Position numbers and translations under genes: made by a program. Below are positions 1 to 8,148 of a stretch of DNA of 64,000 bases, in pieces. This DNA comes from Streptomyces coeruleorubidus. GTDB taxonomy: Bacteria > Actinomycetota > Actinomycetes > Streptomycetales > Streptomycetaceae. The stretch is from assembly GCF_008705135.1 (NCBI RefSeq), contig NZ_CP023694.1, forward strand, positions 248,001 through 312,000. The letters are read 5' to 3'. Numbering within the stretch: the first letter of the stretch is position 1; every line of letters begins with the position of its first letter. The notes beneath the pieces were generated by a model that was not told where the DNA came from, searched no databases, and was given only the letters and a program-made list of their open reading frames with translations.

Positions 1-600
1 GATCTCCTTGTTGTTCTTGTCCAGGACGAGGGCGCCGGTGCGCTTCTCCTCGGTGCCGAGGATGCTGAGGAGTTCGCCGTTGCTCAGTTCGATGGCGACG
101 CCGTGGTGCGGCTCGGCGGAGCTGTAGCTGCGGCCTTGCGGCTTCTTGCCGCCCGAGAGGTCGTCGGGGTCGAAGACGTCGACCTCGCCGGTGCCATCGG
201 TGAACAGAACCGTCTTGCCGGCGTGCCGTACGACGTGGCCGGGCTTGGCGCCCTTGTACTCGACGCCGGTGAAGGCCTGTTGGGCGGCGTTCAGGACGCG
301 GAAACCCGAGTCGGTGGAGATGATGACGTGGTCGTCGTCGCCGGCGCGGTTGAGGCGGTTGAAGCCCGGCAGTTCGATCGTGTCGGCCAGCTTCAGGCTC
401 TCGCCGTCCAGGACGTACAGCCCGCCGTCGAACGTGGCGACCAACGGGTCCTTGACCGCGACGGCCTTGGTACCCGGGGCGTTCTTGGCCTTCGTGTCGG
501 TGGAGGAGCTGTCCTCTCCTCCGCAGGCGGTCAGGACGGCGGAGGCCGCCAGGGCGAGGGCTGCGCCCGTGAAGGCTCTGTTGCGCATCGACTTGTTCAC
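1..600 (-). CDS. aztD: AztD-like zinc metallochaperone lipoprotein, 3' end outside the window
   Basis: Secreted beta-propeller-type protein expected to deliver zinc to the AztC binding protein outside the membrane. The N-terminus is a lipoprotein signal ending in the lipobox LTAC, followed by a Ser/Thr/Asp-rich linker and repeated hydrophobic-Asp-Gly strands (for example LYVLDGESL, VLFTDGTGEVDVFD). The motif PHHGVA near the visible end is characteristic of the AztD family. I chose the GTG at 600 because GGAA lies about six bases upstream; an ATG at 588 is in frame but has no close ribosome site. It is the last visible gene of the aztB-aztD-like-aztC-aztD run, about 94 bases after aztC. A perfect palindrome (659-672) lies in that gap. 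The C-terminal part runs off the left edge. Family assignment is from memory of motifs. Confidence 0.75.
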   Translation of the reverse strand, partial: MNKSMRNRAFTGAALALAASAVLTACGGEDSSSTDTKAKNAPGTKAVAVKDPLVATFDGGLYVLDGESLKLADTIELPGFNRLNRAGDDDHVIISTDSGFRVLNAAQQAFTGVEYKGAKPGHVVRHAGKTVLFTDGTGEVDVFDPDDLSGGKKPQGRSYSSAEPHHGVAIELSNGELLSILGTEEKRTGALVLDKNNKEI

Positions 601-694
601 CGGGGTGTTCCTTTCCGGCCGCGCGGGCGCGGCGTCGGGTGTGGGTGCTGCTGCTGGACGGCCGATCGGCCGGGCGCCATGTGAGGGGGCGGAT

Positions 695-1654
695 TCAGGC
701 GCCGGTCAGTCCGTCGGTCATGGCGGTGGTGTTGGCGCGCATCATCTGCAGGTAGGTGCCGGCGCCCTTGCCCTCTTCGGTCAGGGATTCGGAGTAGAGC
801 TCGACGACACGCGTCCGGCCGCCCAGCTCCGTGTGCAGGACCTCGGCCAGCCGCTTGGGCTGGGAGGAGTCGGCGAAGACCGTGCGTACGCCCGCCTTGC
901 GCATGGCCTCGGTGAGCGAGCGCAGGTCGGAGGAGCTGGGCGAGGCCAGCGTGGTACCGCTCGGGATCACCGCACCGACCACCCGGAAGCCGAAGCGTTC
1001 GGAGAGGTAGCCGAAGACGTGGTGGTTGGTCACCAACGCACGCCGTTGTTCGGGGATGCTGCCGAAGGACCTCTCCATCCAGGTGGTGAGGTCGGCGAGT
1101 TGGCCGTCGTAGCGGTCGGCGTTGTCGCGGATCGCCTTCTCGTCGACGCCGTCCACGTGCTCGACCACCTGGTCGGCGATCAGGCCGACGGCCTTGCGCA
1201 CGCGGTCGGGGTCGGTCCAGAAGTGCGGATCCGGCTGCCCGGCCTCCTCCTCGGGCCCCCCGTCGTCCTGCGCCTGGAAGGTGAGGGGGTCCACCGCCTT
1301 GCCGGCCTCGAAGGTGGCCACCCCGGACTCGCGGGCCGCCTCCACGTGCCGGAGCACGTTCTCCTCCAGGCCCAGCCCGTTGAAGACCACGAGGTCCGCA
1401 CGCTCCAGTTCGGCGGCCTGCACGGCCGACAGGCCGAAGGAGTGCGGGTCGGCGTTCGGCTTCATCAGCACGGTGACGTCGGCCTCGTCGCCGACGATCT
1501 CCTGGGTGACGTCACCCAGGATGTTGGTCGTCACGACCACCCGGGGCCGGTCGTCGCCGCTCGTACAGCCGGTGCCGGCACCGGCCAGGGCGAGGGTGAG
1601 CAGGGCCAGCAGGAAGGTGGGCAGCCGACGCGCCTCTTGCGTCTGTCTCGTCAT
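695..1654 (-). CDS. aztC: Zinc ABC transporter substrate-binding lipoprotein AztC
   Basis: Cluster A-I (ZnuA/TroA family) solute-binding protein of 319 residues that captures extracellular zinc for the AztB/AztA importer. It has a lipoprotein signal with Cys in AGTGC, then the metal ligands expected of the family: His in PHSFGL, His in DPHFW, His in TNHHVFGYL, and Asp in VFADSS. The acidic stretch GPEEEAGQPDPH replaces the long His-rich loop of ZnuA, as in AztC proteins. Its ATG overlaps the stop of the upstream lipoprotein gene in an ATGA arrangement (1651-1654), so the two are translationally coupled. Regulated with the operon, presumably by Zur through the box at 3776-3790. Confidence 0.88.
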   Translation of the reverse strand: MTRQTQEARRLPTFLLALLTLALAGAGTGCTSGDDRPRVVVTTNILGDVTQEIVGDEADVTVLMKPNADPHSFGLSAVQAAELERADLVVFNGLGLEENVLRHVEAARESGVATFEAGKAVDPLTFQAQDDGGPEEEAGQPDPHFWTDPDRVRKAVGLIADQVVEHVDGVDEKAIRDNADRYDGQLADLTTWMERSFGSIPEQRRALVTNHHVFGYLSERFGFRVVGAVIPSGTTLASPSSSDLRSLTEAMRKAGVRTVFADSSQPKRLAEVLHTELGGRTRVVELYSESLTEEGKGAGTYLQMMRANTTAMTDGLTGA

Positions 1655-2880
1655 CGTCCGGTCTCCACCATCAGGGCCGGCTCGATGTCCAGGTCGAAGG
1701 TGCGCGCGACGCGCAGGTTGTCGTTGTAGTCGATCTCGTACACGCGTCTGCCCTTGGGGTCGTTGAGGTAGGCGCGGCTGCGGTCGACCTCGATGACCGG
1801 TCCCGCGTTCCCATCGGTGCCGGCGGCGGAGGCGCCCGCCAGGAGCGGCTTCGTCCAGGTGACCTGCTTGCCGGTGGAGATGTCGTAGCCGTGGAGCGAT
1901 CCGTCGGTCTCGAGGACGATCAGGACCGAACCCTCGCCCGCTGTGTTGGCCGAGACCACCGGACCGGTCCTCACCCGTGTCCACGTGCGTTCGGTGACGT
2001 CCAGGACCCACACGGCCCGGTCACCGGCCGGCGCCGTGAGCGTGTCGCTGCCGGGCCGGTGCCGGAAAGCCGTGGCCCGTTCCGCTTCGGATACGTCGCT
2101 GCCATACGGGATCTTCTCGGCGGTGAAGGTGCCGTCGGCCTCACGGACGAGCAGGGCACCGTCCGCGCAGCCCAGGACGACTCCGCGCCGGGTGACGGCA
2201 TCGCCCCGTGGGTCCTCGCACCGGGCGTCCGGCGACGCGGCCCGCTTGCCCTCGCGGTCGTACACCAGGACCTTCCCGTCCTCCGTGACGCCGAGCAGGT
2301 GCTCTTCGTGGGGCACGACAGCTCCCGGGTGCGTTCCGGGAAGCGTGCGGGGCGAGCCGGCCTTGCCCTTCTCCAGACCGGCCCGGCGGTAGATCCTGGC
2401 GCGGCCGTCCTCGTCGGTCACCGCGGTCACCGCGGCGTCGCTGCGGACGCGGGTGCCCAGGCCTCCGGGCAGCCGGCCCACGTCGCGTATGGCCGCGCGG
2501 TAGTAGTGGACGTGGTCGCCGTGATCCACCGTCCAGGCGCCGCCGTCGAGGACGTGTGTGCCGCCTGAGGTGTGGAAGTAGCCGAACCGGCCGTCCGTGG
2601 TGAGTTCGGCGGTGCCTGTCCTCCGGGACACCTCCTGCGCCTTTCCGGTGATCAGGTCGAGTACCCGGGTGTCTCCTGTCCCCGGGTCGTTGAGCAGCAG
2701 CCGCGACTGCTGCTCGGCCTTCTCCTGTGCCCCCTCGACATATCCGTGCGGAGCGGATGCGGAGGCGGTGGACTTCGGGGTGGACACGTCGTCGTTCTGG
2801 CCGGCGCAACTCGTGGTGATCAGGGAGACGGCCACGAGCGCGGCAGGCGCCCAGGGAATGACGTTTCTTCGGACGAGCAA
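1651..2880 (-). CDS. Second AztD-like beta-propeller lipoprotein
   Basis: Exported 409-residue lipoprotein (lipobox ITTSC near residue 25) made of repeated WD/YVTN-like blades such as LGVTEDGKVLVYDREG and GSLHGYDISTGK. The segment VDHGDHVHYYRA is the His/Asp-rich motif I associate with AztD zinc chaperones, so it is probably a second extracellular zinc-handling partner of AztC. It sits between aztB (21-base gap) and aztC (ATGA overlap). The only sensible start is a TTG at 2880 with TGAGG eight bases upstream. Whether it truly binds zinc is inference; it could also be a structural partner of the transporter. Confidence 0.65.
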   Translation of the reverse strand: MLVRRNVIPWAPAALVAVSLITTSCAGQNDDVSTPKSTASASAPHGYVEGAQEKAEQQSRLLLNDPGTGDTRVLDLITGKAQEVSRRTGTAELTTDGRFGYFHTSGGTHVLDGGAWTVDHGDHVHYYRAAIRDVGRLPGGLGTRVRSDAAVTAVTDEDGRARIYRRAGLEKGKAGSPRTLPGTHPGAVVPHEEHLLGVTEDGKVLVYDREGKRAASPDARCEDPRGDAVTRRGVVLGCADGALLVREADGTFTAEKIPYGSDVSEAERATAFRHRPGSDTLTAPAGDRAVWVLDVTERTWTRVRTGPVVSANTAGEGSVLIVLETDGSLHGYDISTGKQVTWTKPLLAGASAAGTDGNAGPVIEVDRSRAYLNDPKGRRVYEIDYNDNLRVARTFDLDIEPALMVETGR

Positions 2881-2901
2881 GGGGATCGCCTCAGGTTCTT
2901 T

Positions 2902-3759
2902 TCAGTCGGTTGCCGTGGCGTGAACGCCGACGAAGCGCGCACGCTGGTGGCGGCGAAGACCGGATGCCAGGTGGGAGAGGAAGAACAGGCTCACCGCGAG
3001 GGCCGAGACGGTCGCCCCGGCCGCGGTGCTCAGATGCCAGGACAACAGCAGACCGCAGAAGGTGGCGGTGATGCCGAGCAGCGCCGCGAGGGCCATGACA
3101 CCTCGTACACTGCGCGCCCAGGGCAGCGCGGCCGCCGACGGGGCGATGAGCAGGCCCAGCACCAGCAGCGTTCCCACGATGTGGAACGAGGCGACGATGG
3201 CCAGCGCCAGCAGGCCGAGCAGCACGGCGTGAGCGAGGCGGGGGCGTAGGCCGAGCGTCCGGGCCTTGCGCGGGTCGAAGGCCAGGGCGAGGAAAGCCCG
3301 GTGGCCGAGGACCGAGACGACCAGTGCCAGCAGCAGCGCCACACCCAGCAACACCAGATCCTGCGCACGGACGGCGAGGACGTCACCGAACAGGAACCCG
3401 GTCAGGTCGACCGCGAAGGACTGCGAGCGCGACACGATGATGACGCCGAGGGACAGCATCCCCACGAACAGCAGACCGATACCGGTGTCCTGGGACAGCC
3501 TCGGGGTGCGGCCGAGGACGGTGACGCCGGCGGTCATGACGACCGCGCTCACCACCGCCCCGACCAGCAGGTTGCCACCGAGCAGCGCGGCGAGCGCGAC
3601 CCCGGGCAGCAGCCCGTGGGACATGGCGTCGCCCAGAAAGGCCATCCCCCTGAGCACGACCCAGGTACCGGCCAGTGCGCAGATCACCGACACCAGCATT
3701 CCGCCCCACAGGGCCCGTTGCACAAAGGTCACCTCGAAGGGACCCGTCAACCACTCCAT
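2902..3759 (-). CDS. aztB: Zinc ABC transporter permease AztB
   Basis: Integral membrane subunit of the zinc importer, 285 residues, of the ZnuB/TroC ABC-3 family. It shows about eight to nine hydrophobic segments and the family cytoplasmic loop motif around FLGDAMSHGLLPGVA, which contacts the ATPase. The start at 3759 (MEWLTGPF) is chosen because the longer reading frame upstream runs through the divergent promoter and Zur box. It is the first gene of the leftward operon, followed after 21 bases by the AztD-like lipoprotein gene. The distance from its start to the Zur box centre is about 24 bases, so one box can control both directions. Confidence 0.88.
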   Translation of the reverse strand: MEWLTGPFEVTFVQRALWGGMLVSVICALAGTWVVLRGMAFLGDAMSHGLLPGVALAALLGGNLLVGAVVSAVVMTAGVTVLGRTPRLSQDTGIGLLFVGMLSLGVIIVSRSQSFAVDLTGFLFGDVLAVRAQDLVLLGVALLLALVVSVLGHRAFLALAFDPRKARTLGLRPRLAHAVLLGLLALAIVASFHIVGTLLVLGLLIAPSAAALPWARSVRGVMALAALLGITATFCGLLLSWHLSTAAGATVSALAVSLFFLSHLASGLRRHQRARFVGVHATATD

Positions 3760-3774
3760 GCGGTGGACATTACA

Positions 3775-4515
3775 ATGAAAATCATGTTCAAAAAATCCCC
3801 CTCTCTCGCCCAAGCCGAGGACAGGACGTCCCGCGTTCGCCTCGCCAAGCTCTCCGCCGGATACCCGGGCCGTCCCGTCCTGCATCAACTGGACGCGGAG
3901 ATAGCCGCGTTGGCCACTACAGCCCTCGTCGGCCCGAATGGAAGCGGGAAGTCCACCCTGCTCGGAGTACTGGCCGGAGTGATCCGACCCACATCAGGCG
4001 AGCTCCACCACGCCGGCAACCGGCCACCGGCGTTCGTCCCGCAACGCGGCGCCGTCGGTGACGCACTGCCGCTGACGGTCAGACAGACGGTGGAGATGGG
4101 GCGCTGGGGCGAACGCGGACCGTGGCGCCGGCTGACCCGGCAGGACCGCGCCAGCGTGGACACGGCCCTGGAACGACTGGGCATCGCCGACCTCGCCACG
4201 CGTCAACTCGGGGAGCTGTCCGGCGGGCAGAGACAGCGCGCCCTGATCGCCCAAGGGCTCGCCCAGGAGTCGGACCTGTTGCTGCTGGACGAACCGACCA
4301 CAGGCCTGGACCCCGAAGCGAGGGAGCGGATCGGGGCGCTGCTGACGGAGCTGGTCGCCGACGGAGTGACGGTCGTCCAGGCCACGCACGACCTGGAAGC
4401 CGCACGCTCGGCGGACGCCTGCCTCCTGCTCCGCGACGGTCACCTGGCAGGACAGGGGGACCCCGAGCAGTTGCTCACGGCCTCTACCCTCGCCCGGATC
4501 TGGCAACCGGCGTGA
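3775..4515 (+). CDS. aztA: Zinc ABC transporter ATP-binding protein AztA
   Basis: Cytoplasmic ATPase of the zinc importer. Walker A is GPNGSGKST, the signature is LSGGQRQRALIAQ, Walker B is LLLLDEPTTGLD, and the switch His is in QATHDLEAA. With the ATG at 3775 the product is 246 residues, normal for the family; an in-frame ATG at 3784 would shorten it by three. Either start lies inside or at the edge of the Zur box and has no purine-rich ribosome site close upstream, so a leaderless transcript is likely. It is transcribed away from aztB and the rest of the operon. Confidence 0.88.
   Translation: MKIMFKKSPSLAQAEDRTSRVRLAKLSAGYPGRPVLHQLDAEIAALATTALVGPNGSGKSTLLGVLAGVIRPTSGELHHAGNRPPAFVPQRGAVGDALPLTVRQTVEMGRWGERGPWRRLTRQDRASVDTALERLGIADLATRQLGELSGGQRQRALIAQGLAQESDLLLLDEPTTGLDPEARERIGALLTELVADGVTVVQATHDLEAARSADACLLLRDGHLAGQGDPEQLLTASTLARIWQPA
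3776..3790. promoter_or_regulatory. Zur-type operator between aztB and aztA
   Basis: The 15-mer TGAAAATCATGTTCA is a near-perfect palindrome (TGAA-AAT-C-ATG-TTCA) and matches the Streptomyces Zur box as I recall it, TGaaAatGatTttCA. It overlaps the first codons of aztA and lies about 17 bases from the aztB start. Zinc-bound Zur sitting here would block both divergent promoters. The AT content is strikingly higher than the surrounding DNA. Confidence 0.85.
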
Positions 4516-4586
4516 CGCGACAGCCCCTCCGTCGGCTCGGACACCCGGGGAACCCGGGCGTCCCGTCGCGTATGGCCGCCGGGGCG

Positions 4587-5657
4587 TCAGGGCAGGAGGA
4601 GGACTTTGCCGGTCTGCCGGTGGCTTTCCAGATAAGCGTGGGCCTCGGCCGCCTCTGCCAGGGGATAGGCCCGGTCGATGATGGGGTTGATCTTTCCGTC
4701 TGCCAGCAGTTCCAGGCAGAGTTGCTGGTCGCGCAGGGTGGCGCCGCGCACACTGGCGATTTTCACCTCCCCGCCGATGAGGGCGAGTGCGTCCAGTTCG
4801 AGCCGGGATCCCTGGTCGGTCGGTGTGCCCAGGACGATGACCGTGCCGCCGAGCCGTATGCAGGAAAGGGAGAGCTGGAAGAAGTCGTTGCCGCCGACAC
4901 AGTCCCAGACGGCGTCGGCGCCCAGACCGTGCGTCAGCTCCCTGACCTGTGCCGGCAGTCGGGGATCGGTGGAGTGCAGGATGTGGTCGTAGCCGAGCCT
5001 GCTGAGGGCTTCGTCGCGGTCGGGCTTGGTGGTGGTGCCGATGACGGTGGCTCCGCTCAGCTTCGCCAGTTGTGCGCAGGCGATGGCCATCCCGCCGCTG
5101 GCGCCGGTGACGACCACGGTGTCGCCGGGACCGACGGGTGCTTGCCGCGCACAGTTGAGCGGGGTGGTGTAGGTCCACATGGTGGCTACGGCCGTCTCGA
5201 AGTCGACGCCGTCGGGGATGGGCAGGATCGCGTCCTCGCGGCGCACGACGTACTGGGCGTATCCGCCGAAGACTTGATGTCCGGGGTAGGCGGTGTCGAC
5301 GCACAGGTTTTCCAGGCCGCGTACGCACAGGGCACAGTTACGGCACGGCGGGTGCGGAAGCTGCACCGCCCTGTCGCCGGGATGCCACCGGGTGACGTTC
5401 TCGCCGGTGGCGACGATTTCACCGGCCGCGTCCCGGCCGAGCTGGAACGGCAGGGGCCACGGCGGCCGTCCCGGCAGGGGCTGCGGCAGATTGCCCGCGC
5501 GGTAGCGCAGGTCCCAGCTGTTGACGGCCGTGGCGTGCACGCGCATCAAGACGTCGTCGGGACCGACCTCGGGAATCGGCGCTTCTATGTACTTGAGCAC
5601 CTCGGGCCCGCCATGTTCGAACAGGCGGACCGCCATCATGGTCTGTTCCACTCTCAC
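4587..5657 (-). CDS. Zinc-containing medium-chain alcohol/quinone dehydrogenase
   Basis: MDR-superfamily NAD(P)-dependent oxidoreductase of 356 residues. The N-terminal GroES-like domain carries the structural-zinc cysteines in PCRNCALCVRGLENLC and the catalytic-region segment QLGRDAAGEIV. The Rossmann fold has VVVTGASGGMAIACAQLA, the nucleotide-binding glycine motif. The usual first catalytic zinc ligand Cys near residue 40 is replaced (VNSWDLRYR), so it may bind only the structural zinc or act as a quinone-oxidoreductase type. No operon partner: aztA converges from the left and a two-component pair lies to the right. Substrate unknown. Confidence 0.8.
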   Translation of the reverse strand: MRVEQTMMAVRLFEHGGPEVLKYIEAPIPEVGPDDVLMRVHATAVNSWDLRYRAGNLPQPLPGRPPWPLPFQLGRDAAGEIVATGENVTRWHPGDRAVQLPHPPCRNCALCVRGLENLCVDTAYPGHQVFGGYAQYVVRREDAILPIPDGVDFETAVATMWTYTTPLNCARQAPVGPGDTVVVTGASGGMAIACAQLAKLSGATVIGTTTKPDRDEALSRLGYDHILHSTDPRLPAQVRELTHGLGADAVWDCVGGNDFFQLSLSCIRLGGTVIVLGTPTDQGSRLELDALALIGGEVKIASVRGATLRDQQLCLELLADGKINPIIDRAYPLAEAAEAHAYLESHRQTGKVLLLP

Positions 5658-5767
5658 GTTCCTTCAGATCATTACGTGGTTCATCTAGGACTTCATGGAG
5701 CCGCCTGCGCTTCGCCCACCCCACTCAGAACGTGTGCGAGCGGACCTCGGAGCCGCGCACGACGGAG

Positions 5768-6904
5768 TCAGCGGGAGACCTGGTTCCCGGACATGCCGCC
5801 CTCGGGCGCGGGTTCCTGCGGTAGACGCAAGGTGAACGTTGCTCCCTTGCCCAGCCCGGCGGATTGCGCGGTGATGTCTCCGCCATGGGCTCGGGCGATG
5901 CCCCGGGCGATGGTCAGCCCGATGCCGCTGCCGCCGGCGGCAGCGGGTCGGCCGGGATGATCAAGGCGTTCGAAGCGGTGGAAGATGCGTTCGAGGTCGT
6001 GTTCGGCGATGCCGATGCCGTCGTCCATGACACGGGCGATCACGTGGTGCCCGGGAGACGGTTCGGTGTACACGGACAGCGCCACATGCCCGTGCCGATC
6101 GCATGCGGCCAGTGCGTTGCCGAGCAGGTTCACCAGGACCTGGGTGATCCGGTCCGGGTCGCAGAAAGCGCCGACGGGTGCGCCTGCGTCCACGACGAGG
6201 GTCACCATCTGGTCGTCGTACTGGGGGCGCAATCGCTCGGCCGTCGCCCGCGCCAGCGTGGCCACGTCGGTGGGCTTGCGGTGAAGATCGAAGGCGGCCT
6301 CCTCCGACCGGGACAGGCTGGAGAGGTCGCCCGCCAGGCGCTGCAACCGGTGAAGGTCGTCGGCGAGGGAGGCGAACATCGCCTCGTCGGGGATGAAGAT
6401 GCCGTCGGCCATGCCCTCGATCTGGCCGCGTAGGAGGGTGATGGGGGTGCGCATCTCGTGGGCGACCTCGGAGATGAGGCGGGCGCGGCGGCGTTGGGTG
6501 TCGGCGAGGGCTGCCGCCAGTGTGTTGACGTCTTCGACCAGCGCTGCCAGGCCCGGCTCGCTGGGGAGTTCGAGGATGTCGTCGTAGTGGCCCTCGGCGA
6601 GCCGGCGCGTGGCGGCGCGCACCCGGTCGAGCGGTCGCAGCAGAAACCGGGACAGGGCGATGGACGCCGGGAAGGCCGCGGCCACTCCGAACAAGAGGCC
6701 GATCTGAAGGACCACGTCACCTTCGACATCGGCAAACCCGAGCCACACCTCGATCAGCGCACTGATCGCCGCCATGGCCAGCAGCGCCAGGAGGAGCACC
6801 ATGACGTGCGAGAGCACCAGCCGGTTGCGGAGCGACAGCCGCTCCTGGATTCGGCGCAGCCGCGCACGGCACCTGTGGTAGACCGGGAAGCCGGAGGGAA
6901 ACAT
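5768..6904 (-). CDS. Two-component sensor histidine kinase
   Basis: Membrane sensor kinase of 378 residues. Two transmembrane helices lie at about 28-50 and 64-85 with a very short extracytoplasmic loop, then HAMP (about 84-138), a HisKA domain with the phosphorylated His at about 149 in SEVAHEMRTP, and HATPase_c with the N box NLLGNALAA, G1 DDGIGI and G2 GGSGIGLTIARG. The tiny external loop suggests a BaeS-like kinase sensing signals within or near the membrane. It lies 22 bases downstream of its response regulator gene on the same strand and is almost certainly cotranscribed. Confidence 0.9.
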   Translation of the reverse strand: MFPSGFPVYHRCRARLRRIQERLSLRNRLVLSHVMVLLLALLAMAAISALIEVWLGFADVEGDVVLQIGLLFGVAAAFPASIALSRFLLRPLDRVRAATRRLAEGHYDDILELPSEPGLAALVEDVNTLAAALADTQRRRARLISEVAHEMRTPITLLRGQIEGMADGIFIPDEAMFASLADDLHRLQRLAGDLSSLSRSEEAAFDLHRKPTDVATLARATAERLRPQYDDQMVTLVVDAGAPVGAFCDPDRITQVLVNLLGNALAACDRHGHVALSVYTEPSPGHHVIARVMDDGIGIAEHDLERIFHRFERLDHPGRPAAAGGSGIGLTIARGIARAHGGDITAQSAGLGKGATFTLRLPQEPAPEGGMSGNQVSR

Positions 6905-6926
6905 GGGCGGGTGTCCTTCCTGGCCG

Positions 6927-7631
6927 CTAGGCGGGGCGCCCGACGAACCGGTAGCCGATGGTGCGGACGGTGCCCACGAACCGGGGTGCGTTCGCGTCGT
7001 CGCCCAGCGCGCGCCGCAGCGTGCGGATGTGTACGTCCACGACGCGCTCGTCGCCGAAGAAGTCCTCGCCCCATACCTGGGTCAGCAGTCCGCGCCGGGT
7101 GAAGACCCGCCCAGGGGCCCGGGCCAGCGCGAGCAGCAGGTCGAAGTCGAGGGCCGACAGCTCCACCGTGCGGTCGGCGTCGACGAGGACGGTTCGCGTC
7201 TCGGGATCGACAGTCAGTCCGTCGAAGCGCAGCATGTCGTCCTCGTGGGCAGCCCCGGGGCGGTTGTCGGTGCGCCGCAGGATGGCGCGCACCCGTAGGG
7301 CCAGTTCGCGGGGGCTGAACGGCTTGGTGACGTAGTCGTCGCTGCCGGTCGTGAAGCCGATCAGCCGGTCGACCTCCTCGTCCCGGGCGGTGAGCATGAT
7401 CACCGGGACCTGGCTCGCCTCCCGGACGCGGCGCAGGACCTGGAATCCGTCCAGCCCAGGGAGCATCACATCGAGCACCACGAGGTCCGGCCGGTCGCGG
7501 GTGACGGCCTGAAGGGCGGACGGTCCGTCCGCGGCTTCGATGACGTGGAACCCGTCCGCCTCCAGGTAGCCGCGCACGGTCATACGGATCTTGGGTTCGT
7601 CATCGACGACCAGAACGCGCTGCGTACTCAT
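6927..7631 (-). CDS. OmpR/PhoB-family response regulator
   Basis: DNA-binding response regulator of 234 residues. The receiver domain has the acidic pocket DDEP at 10-13, phosphoacceptor Asp54 in VVLDVMLPG, and the conserved Lys in VTKPFS. A winged-helix Trans_reg_C domain occupies about 130-232 (LTQVWGEDFFGDERVVDVHIRTLRR). It is first gene of the regulator-kinase pair. Its ATG overlaps the stop of a truncated glycosyltransferase remnant (ATGA, 7628-7631), showing that the pair was once translationally coupled to an upstream gene now destroyed. Confidence 0.92.
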   Translation of the reverse strand: MSTQRVLVVDDEPKIRMTVRGYLEADGFHVIEAADGPSALQAVTRDRPDLVVLDVMLPGLDGFQVLRRVREASQVPVIMLTARDEEVDRLIGFTTGSDDYVTKPFSPRELALRVRAILRRTDNRPGAAHEDDMLRFDGLTVDPETRTVLVDADRTVELSALDFDLLLALARAPGRVFTRRGLLTQVWGEDFFGDERVVDVHIRTLRRALGDDANAPRFVGTVRTIGYRFVGRPA

Positions 7632-7945
7632 CGTGCTCGCTTTCCATCGCCGCAGTGGGAAGGGGGAGGCGTCGTGGCCGCTGGGTGGCCGGCGGCAGGG
7701 AGGGGGAAGGCCTCGAATGCGGCCAGCGTACGGTGGGTGTCGTGGCCGGTGACGATCTCCCGGCCGGCCTCGCCCATCCGGCGCCGGGCCGCCGGGTCGT
7801 CGAGCAGCTCCATGAGGCGGTCGGCGAGGGCACGCACGTCACCGGGCGGGATGAGGTAGCCGAACGCGATCCCTGCATCGACAGCCGCACCACATCCGCC
7901 GCTCGTACCGGTCGGCGGCCGGCTGCCGACCACGGACGGCATCAT
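7628..7945 (-). pseudogene. C-terminal remnant of a GT4-family glycosyltransferase
   Basis: About 105 residues matching only the end of a GT-B glycosyltransferase: PSVVGSR, then GYLIPPGDVRALADRLMELL and RRRMGEAGREIV, the nucleotide-sugar side of the fold. All upstream domains are missing; at about 7941-7950 the sequence changes to a TetR-like remnant in the opposite direction. The remaining stop codon overlaps the response regulator start, so the original gene was probably the head of this operon. A translation start can be drawn (7945), but the product would lack the acceptor domain. Confidence 0.65.
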
Positions 7946-8131
7946 GGCCGCTGCCGGCCGGCTGTGTGCGGCCCTCGACGACCTGGCGGCGCACGCGACA
8001 AGCAGGCCTACTGCGTGCCGACTTCACCTCCGCCGACATCCCGCTGCTGCTCGAACACCTCACCGCACGGATCCCCGTCACCGGTGAACGTGCCGCCGCG
8101 CCGCTCCACCTGCGGTACCTCGTGCGAAACG
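7945..8131 (+). pseudogene. C-terminal remnant of a TetR-family regulator, frameshifted
   Basis: Reading across a one-base frameshift near 7995 gives RLCAALDDLAAH then RQAGLLRADFTSADIP and LLLEHLTARIPVTGERAA, a pattern typical of the ligand-binding C-terminal domain of TetR regulators. No helix-turn-helix part is present. It abuts the glycosyltransferase remnant at about 7945 and ends before the amidohydrolase gene. Together the two remnants form a scar of about 0.5 kb. Assignment rests on recognising the domain pattern by eye. Confidence 0.5.
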
Positions 8132-8148
8132 GACCTGCGCAGCCCGGC

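Noticed and set aside
146..1729. Long plus-strand open frame of over 500 codons
   Set aside because: It is the antisense shadow of aztC and aztD; GC-rich DNA keeps this frame open, and its product has no domain logic.
7628..8131. A mobile element at the gene scar
   Set aside because: No transposase fragment, terminal inverted repeat or target-site duplication could be seen.
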